Positions 1-8,118 of a DNA stretch of 64,000 nt are shown here, in pieces. This DNA comes from Flammeovirgaceae bacterium SG7u.111 (lineage in GTDB: Bacteria; Bacteroidota; Bacteroidia; Cytophagales; Flammeovirgaceae): positions 3,363,635 to 3,427,634 of the forward strand of contig CP139021.1 in the NCBI GenBank assembly GCA_034044135.1, read 5' to 3'. Positions within the stretch are counted from its first letter, which is position 1, and the number at the start of each line of letters is the position of its first letter. Under the pieces are notes generated by a model, which did not search any database, was not told the DNA's origin, and saw only the letters and a list, made by a program, of their open reading frames with translations. Both the position numbers and the translations under genes were made by a program.

Positions 1-52
1 AAAGCGCCTTGATGAGGAGGCGAAAAAGAAGAAGCCCTTGGTCATCGAGTAA
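1..52 (+). CDS. C-terminal end of an unidentified upstream gene (partial)
   Basis: The first bases read in one frame (codons starting at base 2) as a lysine-rich tail ending LVIE and a TAA stop at 50-52. Only about 16 residues are visible, so no family can be assigned. It lies 37 bases ahead of the first fucosidase on the same strand, so it is probably the preceding member of the same glycan operon. A charged, lysine-rich C-terminus is common in exported sulfatases and glycosidases, but that is only a guess. Confidence 0.5.
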   Translation, partial: KRLDEEAKKKKPLVIE

Positions 53-89
53 GTCTGAAAAATGATAAATAATCACTTGAAATATAAAA

Positions 90-1436
90 ATGAAAAGTAT
101 ATATATAGTTTGTTTTCTAGTATTACCATTCTTGACAGGTTGTGATCAGCAGTCAGAAACGGAGACTGATCCAGTGCTCGATTTCTTGAATTTAAAATTT
201 GGCATGTTCATCCATTATAACATGGGTACGTACCATGCCGAACAATGGGCAAAGCCAAATCATGACCCTAAGTCATTTGCTCCTACCAACCTCAATTGCG
301 ATCAGTGGGCAAAAGCAGCAAAATCGGCTAAAATGAACTATGCTGTTTTTACTACAAAACACCATGATGGCTTTTGCTTATGGGACTCTAAAGTAACGAC
401 TTATGATATAGGCAGCAGTTCTTACAAAGGCGATATAGTAAAAGAGTATGTTGATGCTTTCCGAAAACAAGATATTAAAGTAGGGCTCTATTTTTCAGTA
501 TGGGACCGTCAGCACGATATTCAGCATGGATCAGTTACGCCCGAAAAAATTGAATTTACAAAAGAGCAATTACGCGAGCTTTTGTCGAACTACGGAAAGG
601 TAGAATGTGTGGTAATAGATGGATGGGGCTCAAAATGGGGGAATGGACCTGATTTTGACGACATCCCTTTTGATACCTTGGCAAATGTAATCCATGCTTT
701 ACAGCCCAATTGCCTAGTGATTAATCATAGCTGCAAAACTGATCTGAATGTAACCCAATTGGTGCATTACGAAGCTACACACGGTCAGCATTGCCCATCT
801 GACAACACCATTCCCTCGCAGCAAGGCCCCACCATTCAGCCAGCTTGGTTTTGGGAAAAGCATTTTGCAGACTTGGATCTAAAACCAGTTGATGATGTGG
901 TAAAAGAGCTAAACTTTGCCAATTCGCATTATGCCAACTACCTGCTAAATGCTGCCCCAAATGATAAAGGTTTGATGGACGATAATGTAATTGAACGGCT
1001 AAAAGAAATAGGGGAAGCTGTAACGCTTTCAGAGCCTTTAGCTGCCTTGCCAGAAATAAAACCTGTTCATATGGGCGTAAAGGCAACTTCTTCTAGCTCC
1101 AACGGAGAAGAGTTTGGAGCTAGCAATGTAATCGATTGCGATTTGTTTACACGTTGGCAATACACAGAAGGAGATAGTGCACGCTGGCTCGAATTAGATT
1201 TTGGATCACCAAAGGTCTTTAATAAGGTGATTTGCGGTGAGTACAAATCAGGGGTAGAAGCTTTTAAAATTGAGGCTTTGGTAGATGACCAATGGAAGCT
1301 GCTAGTTGAAGGTGGGAAAATGACCTTCAATTTCAACCGAAGCTTTGAGGAAGTTACCGCTCAAAAATTCCGCTTGACAATACTTGAAGCAAGCCGTTTG
1401 CCGCGTGTTGCCGAATTGACGTTTGTAAAATATTAA
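90..1436 (+). CDS. GH29 alpha-L-fucosidase-like lipoprotein with C-terminal discoidin domain
   Basis: Exo-acting glycosidase expected to release terminal alpha-L-fucose (or the related L-galactose) from glycans in the periplasm or at the cell surface. The N-terminus is a lipoprotein signal with lipobox LTGC (Cys18). The GH29 barrel covers about residues 30-310; visible signatures are KFGMFIHYNMG, the TTKHHDGF block (His91-His92) and VVIDGWG, whose Asp177 is the likely nucleophile. Residues 330-448 (SSSNGEEFGASNVIDCD to the end) look like an F5/8 type C carbohydrate-binding domain. It is the first complete gene of a + strand locus of glycosidases and sulfatases. The family assignment is firm; the choice of fucose or L-galactose as substrate is not decided by sequence. 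Confidence 0.9.
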   Translation: MKSIYIVCFLVLPFLTGCDQQSETETDPVLDFLNLKFGMFIHYNMGTYHAEQWAKPNHDPKSFAPTNLNCDQWAKAAKSAKMNYAVFTTKHHDGFCLWDSKVTTYDIGSSSYKGDIVKEYVDAFRKQDIKVGLYFSVWDRQHDIQHGSVTPEKIEFTKEQLRELLSNYGKVECVVIDGWGSKWGNGPDFDDIPFDTLANVIHALQPNCLVINHSCKTDLNVTQLVHYEATHGQHCPSDNTIPSQQGPTIQPAWFWEKHFADLDLKPVDDVVKELNFANSHYANYLLNAAPNDKGLMDDNVIERLKEIGEAVTLSEPLAALPEIKPVHMGVKATSSSSNGEEFGASNVIDCDLFTRWQYTEGDSARWLELDFGSPKVFNKVICGEYKSGVEAFKIEALVDDQWKLLVEGGKMTFNFNRSFEEVTAQKFRLTILEASRLPRVAELTFVKY

Positions 1437-1617
1437 TGCTTATTGCCCTTGGATGAACATTGGGGCGAGCTATTATATGCAAACGTTTGACTATTGAGTG
1501 AAGGGGAATATAAGTAGCTTTGGTTAACTAACTACATAGGGTCATAAGTAAAGCTAGCAATGAATGGGACTCCATCTCAAGTAGAGATGGTTGTTAGTTA
1601 TTATTAGACGAGTAAAT

Positions 1618-3021
1618 ATGAAATCATTTTTTCAAAGCTTAAGGCTACTTGCCTTTATTTGTTTAGCCTTCAATAGTAGTTGTACAAAAGAAAAAGAGGC
1701 TTCAGTTGGGGAAGCTGCAGAAGTAATTCCTACTACACACACCTCTGATGCATTGGCTATAGATGTGATTGTTCCTGAGCACGGCATGGCCGATCCTCAC
1801 GCATGGGTTCAAAACGATACTGTATTTATCATTTGTGGTCACGATGAATCTTGGGAAGGAAAAGGTTCTTTCCGTATGGATAGGTGGGAAGTCTGGTCTT
1901 CGGCTGACTTAAAAAACTGGAATCATCACAGAGATATCCTACCTTCTCAAACCTATATAGGCGACCAAGCAAATTGCTGGGCGGGCGATATTTGCGAAAG
2001 GGATGGTAAATACTATTGGTTCTTTTCCAACAGAAATATCAATACAGGCGTGATGGTCGCCGAAAAAATTACTGGAGAATATAAAGATTTATTAGGCAAG
2101 CCTTTGTTGCCTGAAGGAATCGTCCCCGTTCACCCTTACGATCCTGAAATTTTTATTGAAGACGGAGTTTATACAATTTGTTTTGGGGCAGGCACTTATT
2201 ATATGGCCACATTGGCCAAAGACATGAAGTCGTTAAGCACTGAACCAAAGCCCATCCTTATTCAAGACGAAGAGGGAAATAAATTGGGTACAGAAGACAA
2301 GCCTACCTTATTCAAGCGCAATGACTGGTATTATTTAGTGTATGGAAGCCGTTATTCAATGTCGAAAAACCTTTACGGGCCATACACATTTAAAGGAGCT
2401 TTTTTAGAAGGAGGACATACTAGTTTTTTTGAATGGCATGGGCAGCTATATGTTCTCCAAGAAAACCACGATATCAGTGCATTTTATAGAGGCGCAAGCT
2501 TAAAACCTGTCTTTTTCAATGAAGACGAAACTATCCTCATCCCCGAAGATGATCGGATGTACCCCGCTCCTGGAAGGCCGTGGAAATTTATCAATAGTAC
2601 CATGGGGTGGAAAGCGCTGAGTGGGACAGACCTTGTTTTTCGAGATGGTATTCTTACTGGGAACATCTCAGATAAAAATGCGACTATCCAAAGTGCTCCT
2701 TGGCTTTATACCGATACACAAGAATGTTCTAAAGTTACCTTCAAAATAAAAAACAATAGCGAGGCAACACAAATGAAGTTTGCCATTTTTACCCGCAACC
2801 AAGGCCCTGGCTTTTGGACTGCTGGAACTGAGTCTTTGGACTGGAATAAGCAAGAATGGGTAACTATTCCTATCAAGGCAAATGATAGCGATTTTTCTAC
2901 ATATAGCATTGAGTTATCTCAATTCAAAGTAGTAAATGAACGACTGATGCAAGTTGCTTTGCAACCTGCTTCGACTGCGCTAAGAGGGACTTGGGAAATC
3001 GATGAAATAGTGATAGAATAA
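1618..3021 (+). CDS. Five-bladed beta-propeller glycosidase lipoprotein (GH43-like)
   Basis: Predicted exo-glycosidase of the GH43/GH32/GH117 propeller type. Visible propeller signatures are HGMADPHAWVQ (Asp59, the usual N-terminal catalytic Asp position), VHPYDPEIFIEDG (Asp175) and GTEDKPTLFKRNDWYYLVYG, which may hold the acid Glu. Residues 300-467 form a separate jelly-roll-like C-terminal region, probably carbohydrate binding. The ATG at 1618 is preferred over the one at 1591 because it gives a clean lipoprotein signal with Cys22 (FNSSC), whereas the earlier start adds nine residues to its front. It sits between two GH29 genes, 26 bases ahead of the next. The exact GH family is uncertain; substrate is inferred only from the neighbours. 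Confidence 0.75.
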   Translation: MKSFFQSLRLLAFICLAFNSSCTKEKEASVGEAAEVIPTTHTSDALAIDVIVPEHGMADPHAWVQNDTVFIICGHDESWEGKGSFRMDRWEVWSSADLKNWNHHRDILPSQTYIGDQANCWAGDICERDGKYYWFFSNRNINTGVMVAEKITGEYKDLLGKPLLPEGIVPVHPYDPEIFIEDGVYTICFGAGTYYMATLAKDMKSLSTEPKPILIQDEEGNKLGTEDKPTLFKRNDWYYLVYGSRYSMSKNLYGPYTFKGAFLEGGHTSFFEWHGQLYVLQENHDISAFYRGASLKPVFFNEDETILIPEDDRMYPAPGRPWKFINSTMGWKALSGTDLVFRDGILTGNISDKNATIQSAPWLYTDTQECSKVTFKIKNNSEATQMKFAIFTRNQGPGFWTAGTESLDWNKQEWVTIPIKANDSDFSTYSIELSQFKVVNERLMQVALQPASTALRGTWEIDEIVIE

Positions 3022-3047
3022 AAATAGATAATTAAACGTATAACAAA

Positions 3048-4604
3048 ATGAAAAAAAAGACCTTAGTCTTAATGGTTTTATCTGTGCTGGGTGTATTTAG
3101 CTCAATTCAAGCACAAGAAAAAACGAAGTACAAAGAATCGTGGGAATCGCTTTCGACTGTTAATCAAACACCTGATTGGTTTTTAGATGCCAAGCTGGGG
3201 ATTTATGCTCACTGGGGACCAGTTTCTGGGGCATTTGAAGGTGCTGACCCTAAGACTCACTACCGTGGATGGCATGGCATGATTATGTATTTGGATGGGA
3301 AGATTGTACCTACTAAAAATGGAAAGCCATCGAGCAATTATGTACACCACAAAAAGAAGTATGGAAAGCCTTCTAAGTATGGTTACAAATACATAATCGA
3401 GCAATTTGAACCTTCCAAGTTTGATGCGAAAGTTTGGGCGGATTTGTTTGCCAAGTCAGGGGCAAAGTTTGCAGGCCCAGTGGCTATGCACCACGATAAC
3501 TTTGCTATGTGGGATGCAAAATCGACCCGTTGGAACTCGATGAACTATGGCGGAATCGATCCTTCAGCAAATTTGAAAAAAGAAATAGAAGCAAAAGGCA
3601 TGAAGTTTATGGCTTCTTTCCACCATGCGTTTACATGGAAATATTATGCTCCAGCGCATGCTCACGGAAATATTGATGAAGCAGATTATGACCTTTATAC
3701 TAATCCGCACAGCATAGAATCCGATGTGCCAGACGAAAGGTTTATAAAAGAATGGTGGGCAAAACTGAAGGAATACATAGATACATATCAGCCTGATTTG
3801 CTTTGGTTCGACTGGTGGTTGGAAAACCTGCCGGAAGCTGACCGCCAAAAGTTCTTGGCTTACTACTATAACGAAGCTCAAAAGTGGGGCAAAGAAGTGG
3901 GAGTGGCTTACAAAGAAACTACTTTTCCTATAGAAACAGCTATTAAAGACTACGAACGCGGCCGTCCGAACCAACCTAAAAATCCTGCTTGGTTGACCGA
4001 TACATCACCAGGGGCATGGTTTTACCGCCCAGGGGCAAAGTTCAAAGAACCTAATGAACTGATCGACATTTTGGTAGATATCGTAGCCAAAAATGGCTTG
4101 ATGCTTTTGAACGTACCACCCAACCCAGACGGATCTATTCCAGAAGAAATGGTCTATTTACTTACTGAAATGGGAGCGTGGTTAGATGTAAACGGTGATG
4201 CAATCTACAAAACCCGTCCTTGGACTGTTTTTGGCGAAGGACCAACCCGTTTGCCAGAAGGTGGTCACAAAGTAGAGGAGAAGATAAAAATCGCCTATAC
4301 AAACACAGATATTCGTTACACCAAAAAATCGGATAAAGAATTTTATGCGATAGTGATGGATAAGCCAGAAGGCGAAATTGTGATGAAAACGCTAAGCACC
4401 GACATAGGTGCATTGAACTCAAAAATCATGAATATCAGCTTGCTTGGCAGCGAGGAAAAAATTGAATGGGAACGTGATGCAAGAGGTTTGGTTATCAAAG
4501 CACCAAAATCTTACCCAACGGATTATGCCCACTCCTTTAAAATCGTTCTCGAAGGTTACACGGAAAACGACATAGGAGGCGGAGTAGAAGCCCACGAAGA
4601 TTAA
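3048..4604 (+). CDS. Secreted GH29 alpha-L-fucosidase-like enzyme
   Basis: Second GH29 enzyme of the locus. A signal peptide of about 22 residues ends at IQAQ. Characteristic blocks are WFLDAKLGIYAHWGPVS (residues 44-60), PVAMHHDNFAMWD (144-156) and LLWFDWWLE, whose Asp255 is the likely nucleophile. KNGLMLLNVPPNPDGSI (about 345-361) is typical of GH29 barrels. The last 110 residues form a C-terminal beta domain. It is only moderately similar to the GH29 gene at 90 and lacks the discoidin module, so it probably cleaves a different linkage. It is followed by a strong hairpin that may end the first transcription unit. Confidence 0.9.
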   Translation: MKKKTLVLMVLSVLGVFSSIQAQEKTKYKESWESLSTVNQTPDWFLDAKLGIYAHWGPVSGAFEGADPKTHYRGWHGMIMYLDGKIVPTKNGKPSSNYVHHKKKYGKPSKYGYKYIIEQFEPSKFDAKVWADLFAKSGAKFAGPVAMHHDNFAMWDAKSTRWNSMNYGGIDPSANLKKEIEAKGMKFMASFHHAFTWKYYAPAHAHGNIDEADYDLYTNPHSIESDVPDERFIKEWWAKLKEYIDTYQPDLLWFDWWLENLPEADRQKFLAYYYNEAQKWGKEVGVAYKETTFPIETAIKDYERGRPNQPKNPAWLTDTSPGAWFYRPGAKFKEPNELIDILVDIVAKNGLMLLNVPPNPDGSIPEEMVYLLTEMGAWLDVNGDAIYKTRPWTVFGEGPTRLPEGGHKVEEKIKIAYTNTDIRYTKKSDKEFYAIVMDKPEGEIVMKTLSTDIGALNSKIMNISLLGSEEKIEWERDARGLVIKAPKSYPTDYAHSFKIVLEGYTENDIGGGVEAHED

Positions 4605-4614
4605 TAAGATGTTA

Positions 4615-4671
4615 GAAGCTGGAGGTCAGAAGTTAGGTAATAAAAATCTGACTTCTGACCTCCAGTTTTTA
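4615..4671 (+). terminator. Long hairpin followed by T-run after the second GH29 gene
   Basis: A perfect 15-bp inverted repeat pairs 4619-4633 (ctggaggtcagaagt) with 4651-4665 and can extend inward to about 20 bp with wobble pairs. It is followed by a run of T at 4666-4670. This is a canonical intrinsic terminator between the GH29 gene and the first sulfatase, although partial readthrough is possible because the downstream genes belong to the same locus. The arm itself is built of gaggtcagaagtta-like words, a kind of simple repeat. Confidence 0.75.
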
Positions 4672-4703
4672 CATAGAAATACTTCAACAAATACCTAAAA
4701 CAA

Positions 4704-6389
4704 ATGACTACTAGAATAGCTGTTTTTCTTTTGGCATTTTGCCAATGCTTTTTGGGTTTTTCTCAAGCCAAAGCCCAATCCAAGAAGCCAAATATCATCC
4801 TGATTTTTGCAGATGATATAAGCGCTCGAGAACTACCCATTTATGGCTCTACGGTGTGGAGTCCCGCTCCCCAAGGAGGCAATACTTCCGACCCGAAATT
4901 CAGGGCAAAAACTCCTGTGCTAGATAAACTTGCCAACGAAGGTGTTTGGATAAAAACGACGTGGGCAGCAACCATCTGCTCTCCCAGCCGGGCTATGATG
5001 ATGACTGGTCGCTATGCCCATTTGCATAAGTGGTGGCACAACAAAGACAAAGGGCAGTGGACGAACAAGAAGGGCAAAAAGGAGACGATACCTCTTTACG
5101 AAAGTTCGCCACATACCATAGGCCATGTGGCCAAAGCGGGTGGATATGCTACCTATTGGGCTGGAAAAACCCAGATGGCAGGAGTGGATAATTTTGGGTT
5201 CGACGAAGCTTGTTTTACTCCAGGAGGGATTGAAACCGGTAAGGGGAACCCTTATACCGACTTCAAAATTGTGCAAAAAAAGGTAAATGGTAAAAAAATA
5301 CTGATCAATGAGGATACTGGGATGGAAGTGGATTATTACCAGCAATTTGGTTGGTATTGGAAACCTCATGTAGAACTGATGAACCATCCAAGTGCTCAGA
5401 AAAAGTTTGAATTGTGGCCCAATACACCTGAGTCTAAAGCTTCTTATGGGCTGAACACGTACGGTCCTGATGTAGAATTGGAGTTTATCTTCGATTTTAT
5501 GGAAAGGAAAAATAAAGAAGCAGAACCGTTTTTTATCTACCACACCAGCCACTTGGGACACGACGGTTGGGATTTTTTCAGTGCTGAAATAGACAAGGAA
5601 AAGAGAAACAAATGGCCGGGCACGCCTAAGATAAAATGGGAAGATGGGAAATATGAAAGGACGGCGCCGAATGTGACAGGAGATGCAGGCGAGTATGATA
5701 CACACGGAACGGTGACCGAATCGGGAATCCACACACATGTGAACTACCTCGACTACCAAGTGTGGCAGTATTTGGAAAAACTAGAAGAACTAGGCATTGA
5801 AGATAACACTATCCTGATCTTTTGTGCGGACAATGGTACGAGTGGATATGGAAAGGGCAGTTTTACCTCTCAGCAAGGTACGCATGTCCCCCTCATTATT
5901 TATGCTCCTTGCCTCGATATGACCAAAAAAGGAGCACAAGATGTATTGGTAAATATTGCTGATATATTGCCTACCATAGCCGATGTTGCCGGTGTGGGAA
6001 TTCCTGAAAGTTATGAAGTGAGCGGAGAGAGTATGCTTCCATTTCTGATCACCAACAAGGAAGAGCACAGAGAGTGGATTTATTCATACCATAAAGAAAA
6101 ACAGCTTATAAGAGGAAAATATGTGTTGATAGACGGGAAAGGAAAAACTTACGATGTATCTGAAAACCCGGCTGATCTGATAAGCTTTCCGGAAATCAAA
6201 AATTGGGACAAAGCATCAAAGAATCATAAAAAAGAAAAGAAAGAATTGAAGGCTGTTCTTCCTGCTCTCGATTTACACTCCACGGCGCACGACGCCCTGG
6301 AAAGGCAGAAGCTTTGCGGTTGGGGAATGAGTAAAGGGCAGAGGCTTTATAGAGGCTGTTTTAGAACCAAAGTGAATATGAAAAATTGA
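4704..6389 (+). CDS. Secreted S1 family sulfatase (formylglycine type)
   Basis: Removes sulfate esters from a sulfated polysaccharide or oligosaccharide in the periplasm. A signal peptide of about 24 residues ends at AKAQ. The calcium-binding pair Asp37-Asp38 (IFADDIS) and the formylglycine motif Cys92-Ser-Pro-Ser-Arg96 (ICSPSRAMMMTGRYAH) are intact, as is the second metal site in ILIFCADNGTSG. Conversion of Cys92 would need an anaerobic or aerobic sulfatase-maturating enzyme, which is not encoded here. Compared with the other two sulfatases, the middle has a long insert (residues 160-290). First of three consecutive sulfatase genes. Which sulfate position it attacks cannot be told from sequence. 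Confidence 0.92.
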   Translation: MTTRIAVFLLAFCQCFLGFSQAKAQSKKPNIILIFADDISARELPIYGSTVWSPAPQGGNTSDPKFRAKTPVLDKLANEGVWIKTTWAATICSPSRAMMMTGRYAHLHKWWHNKDKGQWTNKKGKKETIPLYESSPHTIGHVAKAGGYATYWAGKTQMAGVDNFGFDEACFTPGGIETGKGNPYTDFKIVQKKVNGKKILINEDTGMEVDYYQQFGWYWKPHVELMNHPSAQKKFELWPNTPESKASYGLNTYGPDVELEFIFDFMERKNKEAEPFFIYHTSHLGHDGWDFFSAEIDKEKRNKWPGTPKIKWEDGKYERTAPNVTGDAGEYDTHGTVTESGIHTHVNYLDYQVWQYLEKLEELGIEDNTILIFCADNGTSGYGKGSFTSQQGTHVPLIIYAPCLDMTKKGAQDVLVNIADILPTIADVAGVGIPESYEVSGESMLPFLITNKEEHREWIYSYHKEKQLIRGKYVLIDGKGKTYDVSENPADLISFPEIKNWDKASKNHKKEKKELKAVLPALDLHSTAHDALERQKLCGWGMSKGQRLYRGCFRTKVNMKN

Positions 6390-6397
6390 ATAATATC

Positions 6398-8044
6398 ATG
6401 AAAAAGCTTTATAACATTATCATCCTTTTTGCAATTGGCTTGCTAACCCAATCTTGTTCTTCTACAGAAAAAGAAAACACGAACCAACCAACTCAGCCAA
6501 ATATTATTTATATCATGTCCGACGACCATTGTGCGCAGGCTATTGGGGCGTATCAAATGCGTTTGGCAAGTTTGAATCCTACGCCTACCATCGATCGCCT
6601 TGCCAATGAAGGGATGTTGTTTGAAAATGCATTCTGTACCAATTCAATCTGCACGCCGTCGCGTGCTTCTATACTAACTGGTCAATATAGCCAAACCAAT
6701 GGAGTGCTTGACCTAGGTGGGCGAATTGGCGAGGCAAAGCAATATTTGCCGAAGGAAATGAAGGCGCTGGGCTACACCACTGCGATGATGGGGAAATGGC
6801 ATTTGAAGGAAGCGCCCGAGGCATTTGATTATTACAATGTGTTGCCCGGACAGGGCGATTACCATAACCCGACACTTTATGCCAAGGAAGGGGATAGCCT
6901 AACGGAATTTCGTTTTGAAGAAGATTTGGTGCGTAAAGTTTACGCTACCAAATACGAAGGGCATTCCTCAGATGTAATTACCGATTTGTCGCTCGATTGG
7001 TTAAAAAACAAACGTGACAAATCGAAGCCCTTCTTTCTGATGCAGCATTTTAAAGCACCGCACGATTTTTTCGAATTCGCCAAACGCTATGAAAACTATT
7101 TGGAAAATGATTCCATTCCTGAGCCTTCCAGCTTGTGGGACAATGAAAATAACGGTTCGGTAGCGACACGTGGGATCAACGACAGCTTGATGGATACTAT
7201 TGGTTCTTCCATCGGTCATCGGAATGTGATTCGGAACATGGGCATGCACATGAAGATTGACCCGAACATTCCCGATCCTGAATACAAGCACTTGGCCTAC
7301 CAAGAATACCTAAAGCGTTACTTGCGCTGTGTAAAAGGAGTGGATGACAATGTGAAACGCTTGTTCGATTACCTTGAAGAAGAGGGCTTGATGGACAATA
7401 CAGTAATTATTTACACTGGCGACCAGGGTTTTATGCTGGGAGAGCACGACTACATAGATAAGCGCTGGATGTATGAGGAGTCGATGCGTATGCCGTTTTT
7501 GGTACGCTATCCAAAATCGATAAAGGCTGGTTCAAAAACCGATGCAATTATCAATAATACAGACTTTGCCTCCACTATTATCGAATTGGCAGGAGGGACT
7601 ACTCCAGAGTACATGCAGGGAAATAGTTTCAAGAGCATTTTGGAATCGGGGCAAGAGCCTGAGGGTTGGCAACAGGCTACTTACTATCGCTATTGGATGC
7701 ATATGGCGCACAAGCATAATAACCCGGCGCATTTTGGCATTCGCACCAAAAAACACAAACTGATTTTCTTTTATGGCAGTGATTACAAGGAACGCAATAC
7801 GGCAGCACAATCGTGGGCGCATAACCCTGAATCTATGTCTGAGTTTAAAACTATTCCGGCATGGGAATTTTACGATTTAACCAAAGACCCTCATGAAATG
7901 AACAATGCTTATGGCGATGAGCAATATACAGAAGTAATAGCCGAATTGAAAACACAACTAAAAGGCTTGCGGGCGTCAAAAAACGAAGAGGATGCAGACT
8001 ATCCACACATCCAAAAAATCATTGATACGCATTGGGATGATTAA
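6398..8044 (+). CDS. S1 family sulfatase lipoprotein
   Basis: Second sulfatase, predicted to be a lipoprotein (LTQSC, Cys20). The catalytic features are intact: Asp42-Asp43 in IMSDDH, the formylglycine motif Cys85-Thr-Pro-Ser-Arg89, and the metal block YTGDQGFMLGEHDYIDKRWM. This last block resembles the S1_11 group (N-acetylglucosamine-6-sulfatase-like and galactan 6-sulfatases) as far as I recall. The ATG at 6398 is chosen; an upstream TTG at 6386 would overlap the previous stop and place four extra residues before the signal peptide. The gap to the previous gene is eight bases, indicating co-transcription. The stop overlaps the ATG of a small relic ORF (TAATG). Confidence 0.92.
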   Translation: MKKLYNIIILFAIGLLTQSCSSTEKENTNQPTQPNIIYIMSDDHCAQAIGAYQMRLASLNPTPTIDRLANEGMLFENAFCTNSICTPSRASILTGQYSQTNGVLDLGGRIGEAKQYLPKEMKALGYTTAMMGKWHLKEAPEAFDYYNVLPGQGDYHNPTLYAKEGDSLTEFRFEEDLVRKVYATKYEGHSSDVITDLSLDWLKNKRDKSKPFFLMQHFKAPHDFFEFAKRYENYLENDSIPEPSSLWDNENNGSVATRGINDSLMDTIGSSIGHRNVIRNMGMHMKIDPNIPDPEYKHLAYQEYLKRYLRCVKGVDDNVKRLFDYLEEEGLMDNTVIIYTGDQGFMLGEHDYIDKRWMYEESMRMPFLVRYPKSIKAGSKTDAIINNTDFASTIIELAGGTTPEYMQGNSFKSILESGQEPEGWQQATYYRYWMHMAHKHNNPAHFGIRTKKHKLIFFYGSDYKERNTAAQSWAHNPESMSEFKTIPAWEFYDLTKDPHEMNNAYGDEQYTEVIAELKTQLKGLRASKNEEDADYPHIQKIIDTHWDD

Positions 8045-8115
8045 TGAACGTGCCTTTAACCGAACTGAAAGACGAGCTAGCCAGCTTAAGGGCTGAGTAT
8101 GAAGTGGTGGAATAA
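8044..8115 (+). pseudogene. Relic of a sulfatase C-terminal tail (23 codons)
   Basis: A 23-codon reading frame starts in the TAATG overlap with the previous stop and ends TAA at 8113-8115. It encodes LTELKDELASLRAEYEVVE, an amphipathic helix of the kind that ends many S1 sulfatases, and resembles LKTQLKGLRASKNEED near the end of the adjacent sulfatase. The likely origin is a leftover 3' end of a sulfatase gene lost by deletion or recombination. A true small peptide gene is not excluded but less likely. Confidence 0.45.
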
Positions 8116-8118
8116 GGA

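Noticed and set aside
4920-5759. 279-codon minus-strand frame inside the first sulfatase
   Set aside because: It lies entirely within a gene with intact catalytic motifs and has a composition (many Phe, His, Arg) typical of an antisense shadow.
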